The position numbers and the translations under genes were made by a program. 64,000 nucleotides of DNA from Maribellus sp. CM-23 (GTDB lineage Bacteria > Bacteroidota > Bacteroidia > Bacteroidales > Prolixibacteraceae): the NCBI RefSeq assembly GCF_021354595.1, contig NZ_JADWYJ010000002.1, forward strand, positions 620,001-684,000, read 5' to 3'. Below, piece after piece: positions 63,903 through 64,000 of the stretch (its first letter is position 1; the number at the start of each line of letters is the position of its first letter). The notes under the pieces are model-generated. The model saw nothing but the letters and a program-made list of their open reading frames with translations, did no database searches and was not told the origin of the DNA.

Positions 63903-64000
63903 TTATTTTACTGCTATTTCCAATTCATTTTCAGTTTTGCCCGTGGCAGAAACCAATATGTTATTTTCTGTCAACCGAACCAACCGCCAGTTTTCAGGGG
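63903..64000 (-). CDS. C-terminal end of a gene that begins beyond the window
   Basis: On the minus strand the frame PENWRLVRLTENNILVSA then TGKTENELEIAVK ends at a stop at 63903-63905, five bases before the start of the FAD oxidoreductase gene. The close spacing suggests an operon. The fragment is too short to name; the strand pattern could be the end of a beta-sandwich domain. Confidence 0.6.
   Translation of the reverse strand, partial: PENWRLVRLTENNILVSATGKTENELEIAVK

Noticed and set aside
1..64000. CRISPR array
   Set aside because: No series of regularly spaced direct repeats and no cas genes were seen. The repeats present are REP-type palindromes.

Overview
The window looks like a chromosomal segment of a glycan-degrading member of the Bacteroidota, probably order Bacteroidales and near the Marinilabiliales/Prolixibacteraceae. 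The order-level call is inference. The phylum call rests on two SusC/SusD pairs, each with an ECF sigma factor and a FecR anti-sigma factor, a T9SS type A sorting tail, DUF5606 and PUR-domain proteins, single-chain PurL, few Shine-Dalgarno sequences, and TAnnTTTG-type -7 promoter boxes.

Layout. (1) 1-11394, all minus strand: ECF sigma, FecR, STN-bearing SusC and SusD, then three endonuclease/exonuclease/phosphatase (EEP)-fold proteins and a lipoprotein that joins a calcineurin-like phosphoesterase to a PQQ beta-propeller. It reads like a phosphoester-directed counterpart of a polysaccharide utilisation locus. The middle EEP protein has lost its active-site residues. (2) 11571-14532: housekeeping genes (PUR-domain protein, folD, ffh). 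(3) 14698-17616: kduD and kduI for unsaturated uronate catabolism, divergent from a LacI-type regulator. A perfect palindromic operator between them supplies the -33 TTG of both promoters. (4) 17756-27188: second ECF/FecR/SusC/SusD locus, with a PKD lipoprotein and a GH5 enzyme of endoglycoceramidase type. (5) 27436-39806: housekeeping and envelope genes (argS, OmpA-TSP3 protein, DEDDh exonuclease, DUF5606, a TonB receptor, a sigma factor, DJ-1/YajL, purL).

(6) 39895-57608: an accessory island that begins at tRNA-Leu(GAG) with an IntDOT-like tyrosine recombinase. Its core is a 2014-residue secreted Rhs/YD-repeat protein with a C-terminal toxin and a DUF4279 immunity gene. Downstream lies an array of displaced toxin-tip/immunity cassettes. 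Three of the four displaced tips are cut down to their last 20-50 codons exactly where a REP-type element starts (two 93-bp REPINs and a RAYT transposase relic inside a perfect 22-bp inverted repeat), while each following immunity gene is intact. The fourth, a TNT-type NAD glycohydrolase tip, is separated from its Rhs linker by one in-frame stop. This array is the most interesting feature of the window. Upstream of the rhs gene lie a T9SS-sorted stub, an S74 tail-fibre-type protein, a DUF3244 protein and a TPR/membrane/HTH regulator.

(7) 57609-64000, all minus strand: an araB-araL-araM-like set (ribulokinase, HAD-IIA phosphatase, glycerol-1-phosphate dehydrogenase) with a fourth, catalytically complete EEP lipoprotein, an FAD-dependent oxidoreductase and the 3' end of another gene. 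No rRNA, CRISPR array or intact insertion sequence was seen.
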